64,000 nt of DNA, taken from positions 23,952 through 87,951 of the forward strand of contig JAPLTX010000038.1 of NCBI GenBank assembly GCA_026397915.1. Reading direction: 5' to 3'. This document shows positions 9,126 to 18,029 of the stretch, in pieces. The notes beneath the pieces are model-generated. The model made no database searches, was not told the origin of the DNA, and saw nothing but the letters and a program-made list of their open reading frames with translations. The translations under genes were made by a program, and so were the position numbers. Positions within the stretch are counted from its first letter, which is position 1; every line of letters starts with the position of its first letter. This DNA is from Verrucomicrobiota bacterium (GTDB lineage Bacteria; Verrucomicrobiota; Verrucomicrobiia; CAIQCK01).

Positions 9126-9302
9126 ATGTCCGGTAATGGCAAGGTTCGGCAGGGACGGCGCGCTGAGGCTGTCTCAGAACATCTTGCGCATCGGCTGGGT
9201 TGCCCATCATGCGCGAGGCCAGACCTTGCGCCAAGTGCGGCAAGAAGTCCGGCGATCAATCCACCAAGAATCAGGAGCTGACCCTGACGGTGTCTCTCCC
9301 GC

Positions 9303-10283
9303 TCACGCCGCCCGGCGGAAGTATCTCTTCACCCAAAGGAGATAGCCGAAGAACGGCACGCCAGACAACGACATCCACCACACCGCCGAGCGGTCGCGAA
9401 GAAAGCTGAACTTCTCTATTTGGGCCATCTGATCCGGTGGGAACCCCATCTGCCGATACATCTCGAGCAGATCAATCCGCGCAAACGTCAACGCGGCGGA
9501 GACCATCATCACCGCAAAGAGTGCGACCGTCACCCACCACGCCGCCGGTTCCAATCGGTAATTGGCCCACGCGGTCCACGCCATCAGTGATGTGATCACC
9601 AGACAAAACATCGTGGCCGGCGCGCCGGAGATCAGTGTGCCGAAGAATGGCATGATGCCGTTGTAGGCCAGCGGCATGGAGAGCATCGAGAGCGCGCCGA
9701 ACGCCAGCATCAGGCTGACCGCGAGCACGGGCAACGGACACGCATCCGTCCACCGCCTCACCGGGTCGCGCGCATCGCAGGTCGCCTTGACGTGCCTGCT
9801 CCGATAGAACAGCACCAGCCCACCGGGCAGCACAAAGTAGATGCAGCCCAACGTGCCCGCCATGGTCGCCGCCATTATCCAGCGGGCGGCCTCCGGCAAC
9901 TTTTGCCCTTCGGGAAGCGAGTCCGCAAGGATCTGCGGCAGGAGGAAGGCCATGACCACCATGCTCATAATGCCGATAACCAACCAACACCATGACAGAA
10001 CCAGCAACAAAGCCCGCGCCCAGCGCCGGCAAAGGACGGAACCGATGCCCAGCCAGATGAACACCACCGCCATCCCGCCATAAATCATCACGGCGGGCAT
10101 GATCATGCGGTAGCTGACCGTCCCACCGGTGTGTTTGGCGGTGAAAGCCTGGCTGACGAACATCAGCGGCACGAACAACGCGCACAAGCAGCCGAGGAGA
10201 ATCACCAGAACGCCAAAGACAATCAGACCAACCCGGCGGTCTTTGAAGTCAGGTGCGGACGAAGTGGAAGTCGGAAGCGTCAT
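9303..10283 (-). CDS. Polytopic membrane protein of unknown function (locus C)
   Basis: A start at 10283 is preferred to the longer frame from 10325 because AAAGGAGA lies about 9 nt upstream of this ATG (MTLPTSTSSAP). The 326-residue product has roughly eight hydrophobic helices, beginning VGLIVFGVLVILLGCLCALF, with short charged loops (RSRHVKATCDARDPVRRW) and a basic end (WVKRYFRRAA). No catalytic motif is visible. Upstream, at 10380-10418, is a 39-bp repeat that also precedes the next gene at 11252-11290. The two genes thus share a leader, as in loci A and B. Confidence 0.7.
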   Translation of the reverse strand: MTLPTSTSSAPDFKDRRVGLIVFGVLVILLGCLCALFVPLMFVSQAFTAKHTGGTVSYRMIMPAVMIYGGMAVVFIWLGIGSVLCRRWARALLLVLSWCWLVIGIMSMVVMAFLLPQILADSLPEGQKLPEAARWIMAATMAGTLGCIYFVLPGGLVLFYRSRHVKATCDARDPVRRWTDACPLPVLAVSLMLAFGALSMLSMPLAYNGIMPFFGTLISGAPATMFCLVITSLMAWTAWANYRLEPAAWWVTVALFAVMMVSAALTFARIDLLEMYRQMGFPPDQMAQIEKFSFLRDRSAVWWMSLSGVPFFGYLLWVKRYFRRAA

Positions 10284-10379
10284 AGACCAGTTCTCCTTTG
10301 GGAAACCATTGTCGTTGCGCCGCATCCTACTGGATCGCCCCGCCCGCGTCGAGGCTCCTGACGATGCCCCGCCGTTGAC

Positions 10380-10418
10380 CCCGCCGCCTCTTTACTCCTT
10401 CGTCCGCAGCTTGCAAAG
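10380..10418 (-). repeat. Locus C leader repeat, copy 1 (39 bp)
   Basis: On the minus strand this reads from CTTTGCAAGCTGC to AGAGGCGGCGGG. It matches 11252-11290 at 38 of 39 positions. It lies about 100 bp upstream of the start of the membrane-protein gene at 10283. Confidence 0.85.
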
Positions 10419-10480
10419 GTCACGGGAACGCGCAGAACGTCGTTGAATTTGCATTGCCAGAGTGTCTCCAGTCATCGTCG

Positions 10481-11224
10481 CTATTTCGTAGAGAGCGGTT
10501 CCAGCTTCTCGTTCTGAATGTCGTAAACCACTAACGCGCATTGCTTGTCAGCTTCGCCCGGATTGTTGTAGTGCATGATTATGAGCGTGTGCTTTTGGGG
10601 GTCCCGGTTCAAAATCATTTGCTCAGCGGCTCGCCGCACACTCTCAGGAATGCAATAGGACACATCCTGTGGTTTTTCTTCAGGGGTCATTGCCATCCTG
10701 AAACCTGCGCCAACAATTTGGTCGTTCGCGTCTCTTTTAAGGGCAATGGACATTACAGCTTTTTTCAATCTGTATGCATCCAGAAACTTGCCGACATAGT
10801 TCCCTTCTTCATTCCCTTGCGGATCGAGGATGCACCAATCGAGTATGGCACCCTCTGGAACAGTGATGGGGTCTCCAACCTTGAAGATTCTGATTCGCGT
10901 CGTTTTGCTGGCGATTTGTCCGTGGATGGTTTGACCCGTTATCTTGTTTACCGACACGAAGACCTGTTCCCAACTTCCATTCTTCTCGTAGAACCGTGTC
11001 ACAACAGAGAATCTGGAGCCTGCCGGCAACCCCCGGAGAAACCGTTGTTTGGCCGCCGGATACGTTGTCATGGCAAGATTGACGTAGGTTTGCGTTCGCT
11101 GCTCCAAATTGGCGCTGACTTTCATGGCAACGTCCTTGCGTGGAGTGTTGCTCCCCCGCGACTGTTGCGCGTTCAACTGGCCCGTCAATCCCGCAACCAA
11201 TAAAGCAAAAAGAATTCTCTTCAT
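10481..11224 (-). CDS. Exported DUF2314-like protein (locus C)
   Basis: The chosen start at 11224 gives a signal peptide MKRILFALLVAGLTGQLNA and has GGAG a few bases upstream. A longer frame begins at 11251 (MKTEIMEM...), directly abutting the 39-bp leader repeat, and cannot be excluded. The mature protein ends with a segment typical of DUF2314: GQTIHGQIASK, then VGDPITVPEGAILDWCILD and GNYVGKFLDAYRL. This is preceded by a helical stretch with AKQRFLRGLPAGSRFSV. The DUF2314 function is unknown. It is the first gene after the decayed collagen-like gene on the minus strand. Confidence 0.72.
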   Translation of the reverse strand: MKRILFALLVAGLTGQLNAQQSRGSNTPRKDVAMKVSANLEQRTQTYVNLAMTTYPAAKQRFLRGLPAGSRFSVVTRFYEKNGSWEQVFVSVNKITGQTIHGQIASKTTRIRIFKVGDPITVPEGAILDWCILDPQGNEEGNYVGKFLDAYRLKKAVMSIALKRDANDQIVGAGFRMAMTPEEKPQDVSYCIPESVRRAAEQMILNRDPQKHTLIIMHYNNPGEADKQCALVVYDIQNEKLEPLSTK

Positions 11225-11251
11225 TGTCATCTCCATGATCTCCGTCTTCAT

Positions 11252-11290
11252 CCCGCCGCCTCTTTACTCCTTCGTCCGCCGCTTGCAAAG
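11252..11290 (-). repeat. Locus C leader repeat, copy 2 (39 bp)
   Basis: This near-identical copy of 10380-10418 directly abuts the ATG at 11251. On the minus strand it ends ...AGAGGCGGCGGG followed by ATGAAGAC, the same first codons as the MKT leaders of loci A and B. Confidence 0.85.
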
Positions 11291-11344
11291 CCAATAAGGC
11301 GCGAAGCGAGTGAAGAGTAAAAAATGAAAGGTTTCATCGGCGTT

Positions 11345-11437
11345 TGTAGCGTCGGCCGTCCCGGCCGAGCAACCGCTGCGGTTTGAATCCTGTTTCGCAT
11401 CAGAGAAGTCCCGTCGGCCGAGACGGCCGACACTACA
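11345..11437. repeat. REPIN-like palindromic element, copy in locus C
   Basis: Two 24-bp arms, 11345-11368 and 11414-11437, are inverted repeats sharing the core TCGGCCGTCTCGGCCGA with few mismatches and ending in TGTAG/CTACA. The central 45 bp match, after reverse complementing, the centre of the element at 29110-29199. The two copies are therefore the same element in the same position relative to their collagen-like genes. Confidence 0.88.
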
Positions 11438-11526
11438 AGACCTTCGGGCGAGACGCCCAACTCTACAAGACCCTCGGGCGAGACGCCCAACTCTACAAGA
11501 CCCTCGGGCGAGACGCCCGACTCTAC
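11433..11526. repeat. 30-bp tandem repeat, three copies
   Basis: Units start at 11433, 11463 and 11493. Each contains the short hairpin GGGCG-AGA-CGCCC and the CTACAAGACC joint. It directly adjoins the palindromic element at 11345-11437 and resembles the single GTCGGGCGTCTCGCCCGA segment at 29086-29104. Confidence 0.9.
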
Positions 11527-11533
11527 AACACGC

Positions 11534-11973
11534 TCATCGCCTCAACGCCCCGATCAACTCATTGATCTTCGCGATGATGGCGGCTTGTGGTCGGCATCGC
11601 CGGGGAGTTCTTGAACGGCGTTGCTGTTCGCGCTTGAGCCGGCGATGGCGTCGCTGAGTTGTTGGCCGTTGACTTCTCCGGCCGGGCCTTGCGGGCCTTC
11701 GGAACCTGCTGCACCTTCGGGACCGGCGGGACCAACCGCCACAGTGAACGGGCCGTAGCTGCTGCCGTCGCTCATGTCCACGATGGCGCGGCCATCGCCG
11801 CTGTCGCGGCGCCATCGTTTTCTTTGTGGACGCCCGGACCCGGCGCTGCATTTGGAACATCTCCCGCGCCAACGCAATCCCGCCGTTCTCCAGACGGCCG
11901 TTCGAGGCGCAGGATCACGCCGTCCGCCAGGGGAAACCTGATTCTGCTGCTGCAAAAACCTGAAGCCCGGCAC
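11534..11973 (-). pseudogene. Decayed collagen-like protein gene (locus C)
   Basis: Pieces of a collagen-like protein are spread over two or more minus-strand frames. One frame reads MSDGSSYGPFTVAVGPAG, then [18 protein letters not shown] and SSANSN; another carries the end, AIIAKINELIGALRR, before a stop at 11534. Both the DGSSYGPF repeat and the QLSDAI...LVRALRR-type ending recur in the intact gene at 46053. No single frame spans the region, so at least two frameshifts are needed to rebuild it. It is the 5'-most element of locus C and borders recJ. Confidence 0.75.
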
Positions 11974-12032
11974 CCACTTTGAATGTGCAATTCGTTTTAC
12001 CTATGACGCATTACGTATTACGAATGTTGCCC

Positions 12033-13784
12033 ATGAAACGCCGCTGGCTCATCGCGTCGCCCGATCCCGCACTACAAGAGCAACTCGCCGACGCACTCCG
12101 CATCTCGACCGCGCTTGCGCAGGTGCTCATCAACCGCGGCCATCGCACGCCGGAGGCAGCGGCGCGCTTCCTCAAACCGCGCTTGGCCGATCTCAGCGAC
12201 CCGTTCCTGCTGCCGGACATGAAGGAGGCCGTTGCACGCGTCTTCGCGGCCATCGAGCGGCGCGAGAAGGTCGTCATCTTCGGCGACTACGACGTGGACG
12301 GCATCACCGCAACCGCCCAGCTTTGCCAACTGCTGCGCGCGCTCGGCGCGGAGGTTGGGTGCTACCTGCCGAACCGGATGGAGGAAGGCTACGGCCTCAG
12401 TCAGGGCGCGGTGGAGGCGTGCATCGCTGCGCACCAGCCGAAGCTCCTGATTGCAGTGGACTGCGGCACCACGGCAGCGGCGCAGATTGAATGGTTGTCG
12501 TCGCGCGGCGTGGACGCCATCATCTTGGATCATCACGAGATGCCGGAAGGCTCGAAGCTGCCGCGTTGTGTCGGCGTGGTGAATCCGAAACGCGAGACGG
12601 GCGAAACGCCGTGGCACCATCTAGCCAGCGCCGGGCTGGCGTTCAAGTTTGGCCACGCGTTGTTGAAAGAAGGGCGCAACCGGAACCTGCAGGCCGCGGC
12701 AGCGGTGGACTTGAAGCAATGGCTCGACCTCGCCGCCATCGGCACCATCGCCGACATCGTTCCGCTGGTTGGAGAGAACCGGCTCATTGCCGCCGCCGGT
12801 CTGCCGCAGATCGGCGCGACCCGCCGAGTCGGCCTGCGCGTATTGATGGAGGTGGCGCAGATTCGGCCGCCGGTGACGCCGTATCACGTCGGCTTTGGCA
12901 TTGGCCCGCGCCTCAACGCCGCCGGCCGGTTGCAGGACGCAGAGAAAGCACTGGAACTTTTGCTCAACGACGACCGCGCGAGCGCGCTGGAAGTCGCGCG
13001 CTGGCTCGACAGCAATAACCGCGAGCGGCAGACGATCGAAAAACAAATCGCCGAGGAAGCCACCAAACGGACGGCGCAGGAGTTCCACGCTCACCACGAC
13101 TACGTTATCGTCCAAGCGGACCCGGCATGGCACATCGGCGTGGTTGGGATTGTCGCCTCGCGGGTGCTGCGGACGTTCTACCGGCCGACGATCATCATCG
13201 GCGGCGCGCCGCCGGAAGCGACGGGCGACGGCTGGCGCGGTTCCGGCCGGAGCATCGAGGGCTACGACATTACCGCCGGGCTGGCGCACTGCCGCGAGCT
13301 GCTGCTCCGTTTCGGCGGCCACGAGATGGCGGCAGGGCTTTCGGTCAAACCGGAGAACGTGGCGAAGCTGCGCGACGCGCTCAACGAGCACGCGCGGCAA
13401 ACGATTCCGGCGGAGGCGTTGGTGCCGGCGTGGCGGCTGGACGCGGAACTGTCGTTTTGCGATCTCAACGAGGAACTGATCGAGGATCTCTCGCAAATCG
13501 AACCGACCGGCCAGGAGAACCCGCGACCGTTATTTTGCGCGCGCGGCGTCCGCATTCGCAACGAGCCGCGCACGGTCGGCAAGACCGGCGATCACCTGAA
13601 GCTCTGGCTGACGGATGGCAAGAACAGTTTCGACGCCATCGGCTTTGGCATGGGCAAGCGGGAGTTGAAGGCGGGCGACGCGGTGGACATTGTCTTCGCG
13701 CCGGAGATCAACGAATACGAAGGCCGGCGCAGCATCCAGCTCAAGTTGCAGGACGTGCAGCCGAGCGAGGAACGTGAAGGGTAG
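12033..13784 (+). CDS. recJ: Single-stranded-DNA-specific exonuclease RecJ
   Basis: RecJ is the 5'-3' ssDNA exonuclease of recombination and mismatch repair. Motifs of the DHH phosphoesterase family are present: GDYDVDGIT near residue 84, DCGTT near 143 and DHHEMP near 166. The DHHA1 part has GFGIGPRLNAAGR and GSGRSIEGYDI, with RFGGHEMAAG after it, and an OB-fold C-terminus. I chose the ATG at 12033 (MKRRWLIASP, 583 residues) over in-frame ATGs at 11979-12024, because the intervening DNA (GCATTACGTATTACGAA) looks like a short dispersed repeat, not coding sequence. It converges with rpmB across a strong hairpin. Confidence 0.94.
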   Translation: MKRRWLIASPDPALQEQLADALRISTALAQVLINRGHRTPEAAARFLKPRLADLSDPFLLPDMKEAVARVFAAIERREKVVIFGDYDVDGITATAQLCQLLRALGAEVGCYLPNRMEEGYGLSQGAVEACIAAHQPKLLIAVDCGTTAAAQIEWLSSRGVDAIILDHHEMPEGSKLPRCVGVVNPKRETGETPWHHLASAGLAFKFGHALLKEGRNRNLQAAAAVDLKQWLDLAAIGTIADIVPLVGENRLIAAAGLPQIGATRRVGLRVLMEVAQIRPPVTPYHVGFGIGPRLNAAGRLQDAEKALELLLNDDRASALEVARWLDSNNRERQTIEKQIAEEATKRTAQEFHAHHDYVIVQADPAWHIGVVGIVASRVLRTFYRPTIIIGGAPPEATGDGWRGSGRSIEGYDITAGLAHCRELLLRFGGHEMAAGLSVKPENVAKLRDALNEHARQTIPAEALVPAWRLDAELSFCDLNEELIEDLSQIEPTGQENPRPLFCARGVRIRNEPRTVGKTGDHLKLWLTDGKNSFDAIGFGMGKRELKAGDAVDIVFAPEINEYEGRRSIQLKLQDVQPSEEREG

Positions 13785-13798
13785 GGCGTAAAAACGAA

Positions 13799-13830
13799 GC
13801 GTGGAGCGTAATCGCAGTCACGCTCCACGC
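13799..13830. terminator. Probable bidirectional terminator between recJ and rpmB
   Basis: An 11-bp perfect stem GCGTGGAGCGT/ACGCTCCACGC encloses a 10-nt loop between the convergent recJ and rpmB. An A-tract (GTAAAAACG) lies on its left side, giving U residues on rpmB transcripts. The recJ side has only a short CTT. Confidence 0.6.
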
Positions 13831-13852
13831 GCTACGTCTTAAAGTCTATGCG

Positions 13853-14116
13853 TTACGCCGCCTTCGGCTCGGGCTTCCAAGTCCGAACGGGCGGGCGAAC
13901 AACGCGGCCGGCCTTCATGCAGGAGGCGCAGACCATCACGTTGCGCACGGTGCCGTTGATGAGCGCCTTGACGCGCTGGAGGTTCGGGAAGAACCGGCGC
14001 TTGGTCATGGCGGTGACATGCGTGCCGATGCCGCCTTCTTTCTTGGCCTTGCCGCTTCGGATGATTCGATGGCCCTTGATCGAGCCTTTGCCGCAAATTG
14101 AACACTGAAATGACAT
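13853..14116 (-). CDS. rpmB: 50S ribosomal protein L28
   Basis: bL28 is a structural protein of the large subunit. The 87-residue product starts MSFQCSICGKG and contains TKRRFFPNLQRV, the L28 core. It has the zinc-binding form: C5-x2-C8 pairs with C63-x2-C66 in VCASCMKAG. It is monocistronic, without the rpmG that often follows it. Confidence 0.94.
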   Translation of the reverse strand: MSFQCSICGKGSIKGHRIIRSGKAKKEGGIGTHVTAMTKRRFFPNLQRVKALINGTVRNVMVCASCMKAGRVVRPPVRTWKPEPKAA

Positions 14117-14307
14117 AACTTGGTCCTTCTATTTGGTCGTTAAAGGGCGCGAACTCTAGCCAACGCCGCCCCGGCGCGCAAGCCCCAATCTGAGGGAATT
14201 TTCGGCGCGCATTCTTTGACAAAACGGCCCGTTTCTGAATAATCTGACACCCACCGACCGGAAAGAAGCCGCCGTGCGGATGAACGAATCCGGCGGACAA
14301 GAGCGCC

Positions 14308-15090
14308 ATGAATAGAACGATTGCAGTCTCCTGTCTCATGCTGGCCACAGTAGCCATGTTTCTTCCTTGCTGTAGCCCCTCGTCAGCCCAGGGCGCGGAA
14401 GAGAAACGCGTGCTTGTGTTCACGCGGAACGGCCCGACGCTCAATGGAAAGAAAGGCTTTGTCCACGACAACATCGCCAGCAGCGTCGAAGCCATCAAGA
14501 AGCTCGGTGCGGAGAACAGTTTTGGTGTGGATGTGTCGGACGATCCGCAGGTGTTCACCGACGCGAACCTGAAGAAGTATAAGGCGCTGGTGTTCTCCAA
14601 CACCAACAACGAGGTCTTCGACACGGAGGAGCAGAAGAAGGCGTTGCAGAACTACGTCCATGCAGGCGGCGGCATCGTCGGCATCCACTCGGCATGCGCC
14701 ATGATGCGAAATTGGCCGTGGATGTGGCAGTTGATGGGCGGGACGTTCGACTATCATCCGAAATTACAGCCATTCACGATCCACGTCGTGGACCGCAAAC
14801 ATCCCTCGACGGCGCACCTCGGCGAGACGTGGGAGTGGCAGGATGAGTTTTACTTCCTGAAGGAGATGCCGAAAGGCCTGCACATCCTGCTGGAAGGCGA
14901 CCTGACGAAGCTTGAAGACAAGCGGAAGCCGGCGGACGAGAAGAGCCGGCCGCTGACGTGGTGCCACGAATTTGAAGGCGGACGCTGCTGGTTCACAGCG
15001 CTCGGCCACAAGAAAGAACATTATTCGGACCCGAACCTGATGAAGCACATCCTTGGCGGCATCCAATGGGCCATGGGTGAGAAGAAGTAA
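14308..15090 (+). CDS. Exported ThuA-like domain protein
   Basis: The 260-residue protein has a signal peptide ending near SSAQG and then a ThuA/trehalose-utilisation-like domain, a class I glutamine-amidotransferase fold without an obvious nucleophile. Visible landmarks are VLVFTRNG, the elbow GGGIVGIHSACA, FDYHPKLQPFTI and the end pattern GRCWFTALGHKKEHYSDP. Such proteins commonly accompany Gfo/Idh/MocA dehydrogenases in sugar catabolism. Here two follow on the same strand, the first 13 bp downstream. A periplasmic role in carbohydrate processing is inferred. Confidence 0.85.
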   Translation: MNRTIAVSCLMLATVAMFLPCCSPSSAQGAEEKRVLVFTRNGPTLNGKKGFVHDNIASSVEAIKKLGAENSFGVDVSDDPQVFTDANLKKYKALVFSNTNNEVFDTEEQKKALQNYVHAGGGIVGIHSACAMMRNWPWMWQLMGGTFDYHPKLQPFTIHVVDRKHPSTAHLGETWEWQDEFYFLKEMPKGLHILLEGDLTKLEDKRKPADEKSRPLTWCHEFEGGRCWFTALGHKKEHYSDPNLMKHILGGIQWAMGEKK

Positions 15091-15103
15091 CGGAGTTGAT
15101 ACC

Positions 15104-16507
15104 ATGCAAACATCCCGTCGTGAGTTCCTGAAAGCTACGGTCGTCGGCGCGGGCGCGCTGGCGTTCCCCAATATCATCCCTGCGTCGGTCCTTGGAGCGA
15201 ACGCGCCGAGCAAGAAGATCAACATCCTCCAGATCGGCTGCGGCCGCATCGGGCGCAGCATGGACATGCCCGGCATCCTCAAGCAGGACGCCGCGCGCAT
15301 GATCGCCGTGTGCGACCTCGATTCCATCCGCGTGAAGGACGCGAAGCGGTTCGTCGAGGAGACATATGCGAAGAAGAAGATCACGCTCGATGTCGCCACC
15401 TACGGTGATTACCGCGAGGCGTTACAGCGGAAGGACATTGACGCGGTTGCTGTCAGCTTGCCCGACCACTGGCACGCCCAGCCGGTCATTGAGGCCGTGC
15501 TCGCCGGCAAGGACATCTACGTTCAGAAGCCGCTGACTATGACACTCGTCGAGGGCCGCGCCGTCAGCGACATCGTCCGTAAGAGCAAGCGCATGTTCCA
15601 GATCGGCAGCCAGCAGCGTTCAAACCCGGGTTTCCGCATGGCCTGCGAGGCGGTCCGCAATGGTCGCATCGGCAAGGTGCATACTGTCAAGGTTGGCCTG
15701 CCTACTGATCCGAGCGGCGGAAGCACAGCCGAGATGCCCGTCCCGTCCAATCTCAACTACGATATGTGGCTCGGCCCGACGCCGCTCGCGCCCTACAACG
15801 AGGACCGCGTCCACTCGCAGAACGAGAACCCGAAGAAGCGTTACGGCGACAGGCCGGGCTGGCTGCGGATTGACTCCTACTGCCTCGGCATGATCACCGG
15901 CTGGGGCGCGCATCACGTGGACATCGCGCATTGGGGTATGGGCACAGAGATGACCGGCCCGATCGAGGTCGAAGGCAAGGCCGAGTTCCCGAAGGAAGGT
16001 CTCTGGAACGTTCACGGGCCGTATCACATCGAGGCGAAATACGCCAACGGCGCCACGCTGATCATTGACAACACCTTCGATGTCGGCGTGCGCTTTGAAG
16101 GCTCCGATGGCTGGATTTTTGTCACGCGCGGTGCAGAGAAGGTCACTGCCAGCGACCCCAGCACGGGAAAGAAGAAAAAGAAGGCGCTCGACGCCAGCAA
16201 CCCGGACATCTTCAAGCAACCACGCGGCAAGAAGGACATCCGCCTCCACGTCAGCCCGAAGGACGACCATCACCTCGATTGGGTTACCAGCATGCTGACG
16301 CGCAAGCCCGGCGCGACGTCGCCCGAGCAGGCGCACCGTTCCAACAGCGCATGCATCGTCCCGTGGATCGCAATGAAGCTCGGCCGCAAGCTCAAGTGGG
16401 ATCCGAAAGCTGAGCAGTTCATCGGTGACGATATTGCGAACTCCATGCTCTCCCGCGCTGAACGCGCCCCTTACGGCGCAATGTCATTCCTCAAGAAGAA
16501 CGCCTGA
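15104..16507 (+). CDS. Tat-exported Gfo/Idh/MocA family oxidoreductase
   Basis: The start at 15104 gives a twin-arginine signal MQTSRREFLKATVVGAGALA, so the protein is predicted to fold with its cofactor before export. The Rossmann fold begins INILQIGCGRIGRSM, and the family EKP motif appears as QKPLT. The C-terminal part has GMITGWGAHHVDIAHWGMG, typical of the Gfo/Idh/MocA C-terminal sheet. Length is 467 residues. It lies between the ThuA-like gene and a second dehydrogenase whose start overlaps its stop by one base. The substrate, probably a sugar, is not determinable from sequence. Confidence 0.9.
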   Translation: MQTSRREFLKATVVGAGALAFPNIIPASVLGANAPSKKINILQIGCGRIGRSMDMPGILKQDAARMIAVCDLDSIRVKDAKRFVEETYAKKKITLDVATYGDYREALQRKDIDAVAVSLPDHWHAQPVIEAVLAGKDIYVQKPLTMTLVEGRAVSDIVRKSKRMFQIGSQQRSNPGFRMACEAVRNGRIGKVHTVKVGLPTDPSGGSTAEMPVPSNLNYDMWLGPTPLAPYNEDRVHSQNENPKKRYGDRPGWLRIDSYCLGMITGWGAHHVDIAHWGMGTEMTGPIEVEGKAEFPKEGLWNVHGPYHIEAKYANGATLIIDNTFDVGVRFEGSDGWIFVTRGAEKVTASDPSTGKKKKKALDASNPDIFKQPRGKKDIRLHVSPKDDHHLDWVTSMLTRKPGATSPEQAHRSNSACIVPWIAMKLGRKLKWDPKAEQFIGDDIANSMLSRAERAPYGAMSFLKKNA

Positions 16508-17874
16508 TGAAAACGATATTCACGCTCACTGCCGCCATCACACTCTGCTCCATGACCGCCACCGCCGCCGAAGGCGAGCTTCGCTGGATCACGCTCGACC
16601 CCGGCCATTTCCACGCCGCGCTGGTGCAGAAGTTCATGTATCCGCAGGTCAACCCGGTCGTCCACGTTTATGCGCCCGAAGGCCCCGACGTGGGGCAGCA
16701 CCTCAAGCGCATCGAGGGCTTTAACACCCGCGCCGAGAAGCCGACCCAGTGGCAGGAGAAGGTCTATACCGGCAAGGACTTCCTCGATCGCATGATCAAG
16801 GAGCGCGCCGGCAACGTCGTCGTCATCTCCGGCAACAACCGCAAAAAGACCGACTACATCTACAAGACCCTCGACGCTGGCTTCAACGTCTTCGCCGACA
16901 AACCGATGGCCATCACCCCGCAGGCGTTCCCGCTCTTACGCAAGGCCTTCGAGCGCGCCGCGCAGAAGAAACTCCTGCTCCGCGACATCATGACCGAGCG
17001 CTACGAGATCACCGCCATTCTCCTGCGCGAACTGGTCAACGCGCCGACGGTGTTCGGCGCGCTGGAGAAGGGCACCCCGCAGCAGCCCGCGGTCGAGATG
17101 GAGAGCGTCCACTACTTCTTCAAGGAAGTCGCCGGCAAGCCGCTCACCCGGCCGCCGTGGTTCTACGACACGCGTCAGCAGGGCGAGGCCATCCCCGACG
17201 TCGACACGCATCTCGTGGACCTCGTGCAATGGCAGTGCTTCCCCGAGCAGACGCTCGACTGGAAGAAAGACATCAAGGTCCATGCCGCGAAGCGTTGGCC
17301 GACCACGATGACGCCCGCGCAGTTCAAGCTTTCCACCGGCCTCGACAAGTATCCCGACTATCTCAAGAGCGACATCGGCCCCGACGGCGCGCTCAACGTC
17401 TTCCAGAACGGCGATGTCACCTGGAGCATCAAGGGCGTCCACGCCAAAGTCGCCGCCCTCTGGGGCTTCCAAGCGCCGCCGGGAACGGGCGACACCCATT
17501 ACCAGATCGTCCGCGGCAGCAAAGCCAACGTCGTTATCAAGCAGGGCAAGGAGCAGGGCTATAAAGCCACCCTCTGCGTTGAGAACAAGTCAGGTGCTTC
17601 CGCCGACGAGTTCGACAAGACCCTCCGCGCCGCCGTCGCAAAGATCGCCGTCACGTGGCCGGGCGTGGACGTGAAAAAAGCCGGCGCCTGCTGGGAGATC
17701 ATCATCCCCGAGAAATACCACGTCGGCCACGAAGCCCACTTCGCGCAGGTGGCGGAGAAATACTTGCAGTTCCTTGCCGATGGGAAGATGCCCTCATGGG
17801 AAGTCCCCAACATGACCGCCAAGTATTTCGTCACCACCGAAGCCTTCCGCCTCAGCCACGCGAAGAAGAAGTAG
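16507..17874 (+). CDS. Exported Gfo/Idh/MocA-like protein with distinct C-terminal domain
   Basis: The 455-residue product starts with a Sec-type signal peptide (MKTIFTLTAAITLCSMTATA) instead of a Tat signal. The N-terminal half is Rossmann-like (VVVISGNNRKKTDYI) with the EKP-type motif DKPMAITPQ. However, the first beta strand LRWITLDPGHFHAAL lacks the usual GxGxxG dinucleotide loop. The C-terminal half (YFFKEVAGKPLTRPPWFYD, DVDTHLVDLVQW) matches the oxidoreductase C-terminal domain found in Bacteroidetes and Verrucomicrobia. Its stop is followed by a hairpin at 17906-17927. It may bind a glycan or act as a partner of the preceding enzyme. Confidence 0.85.
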   Translation: MKTIFTLTAAITLCSMTATAAEGELRWITLDPGHFHAALVQKFMYPQVNPVVHVYAPEGPDVGQHLKRIEGFNTRAEKPTQWQEKVYTGKDFLDRMIKERAGNVVVISGNNRKKTDYIYKTLDAGFNVFADKPMAITPQAFPLLRKAFERAAQKKLLLRDIMTERYEITAILLRELVNAPTVFGALEKGTPQQPAVEMESVHYFFKEVAGKPLTRPPWFYDTRQQGEAIPDVDTHLVDLVQWQCFPEQTLDWKKDIKVHAAKRWPTTMTPAQFKLSTGLDKYPDYLKSDIGPDGALNVFQNGDVTWSIKGVHAKVAALWGFQAPPGTGDTHYQIVRGSKANVVIKQGKEQGYKATLCVENKSGASADEFDKTLRAAVAKIAVTWPGVDVKKAGACWEIIIPEKYHVGHEAHFAQVAEKYLQFLADGKMPSWEVPNMTAKYFVTTEAFRLSHAKKK

Positions 17875-17905
17875 GACGGTCATCCTGACAGTCCCAATCT
17901 GCGTC

Positions 17906-17927
17906 GAACGAACTTGGAAGTTCGTTC
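17906..17927 (+). terminator. Possible terminator after the ThuA/dehydrogenase operon
   Basis: A 9-bp perfect stem GAACGAACT/AGTTCGTTC with loop TGGA lies 32 bp past the stop at 17874. It is followed by a pyrimidine-rich CTTACGTCTTTCC but no clean T-run. Confidence 0.45.
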
Positions 17928-18029
17928 TGCTTACGTCTTTCCGCTTGTTCAGCCGGTTCGCTATGTTTTTGAGGCTTGTTTTGACCGCCAAAAATCGGCA
18001 CAGTTCGCGCGGTTTTTTCTGGAGAACTT

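Noticed and set aside
9126..9302. Short plus-strand frames with a CAKCGKKSG segment
   Set aside because: They are too short, have no ribosome site, and run into the antisense of the membrane-protein gene.
13839..14624. Minus-strand frame across rpmB and the ThuA gene
   Set aside because: It covers rpmB in another frame and the antisense of the ThuA-like gene; no coherent protein results.
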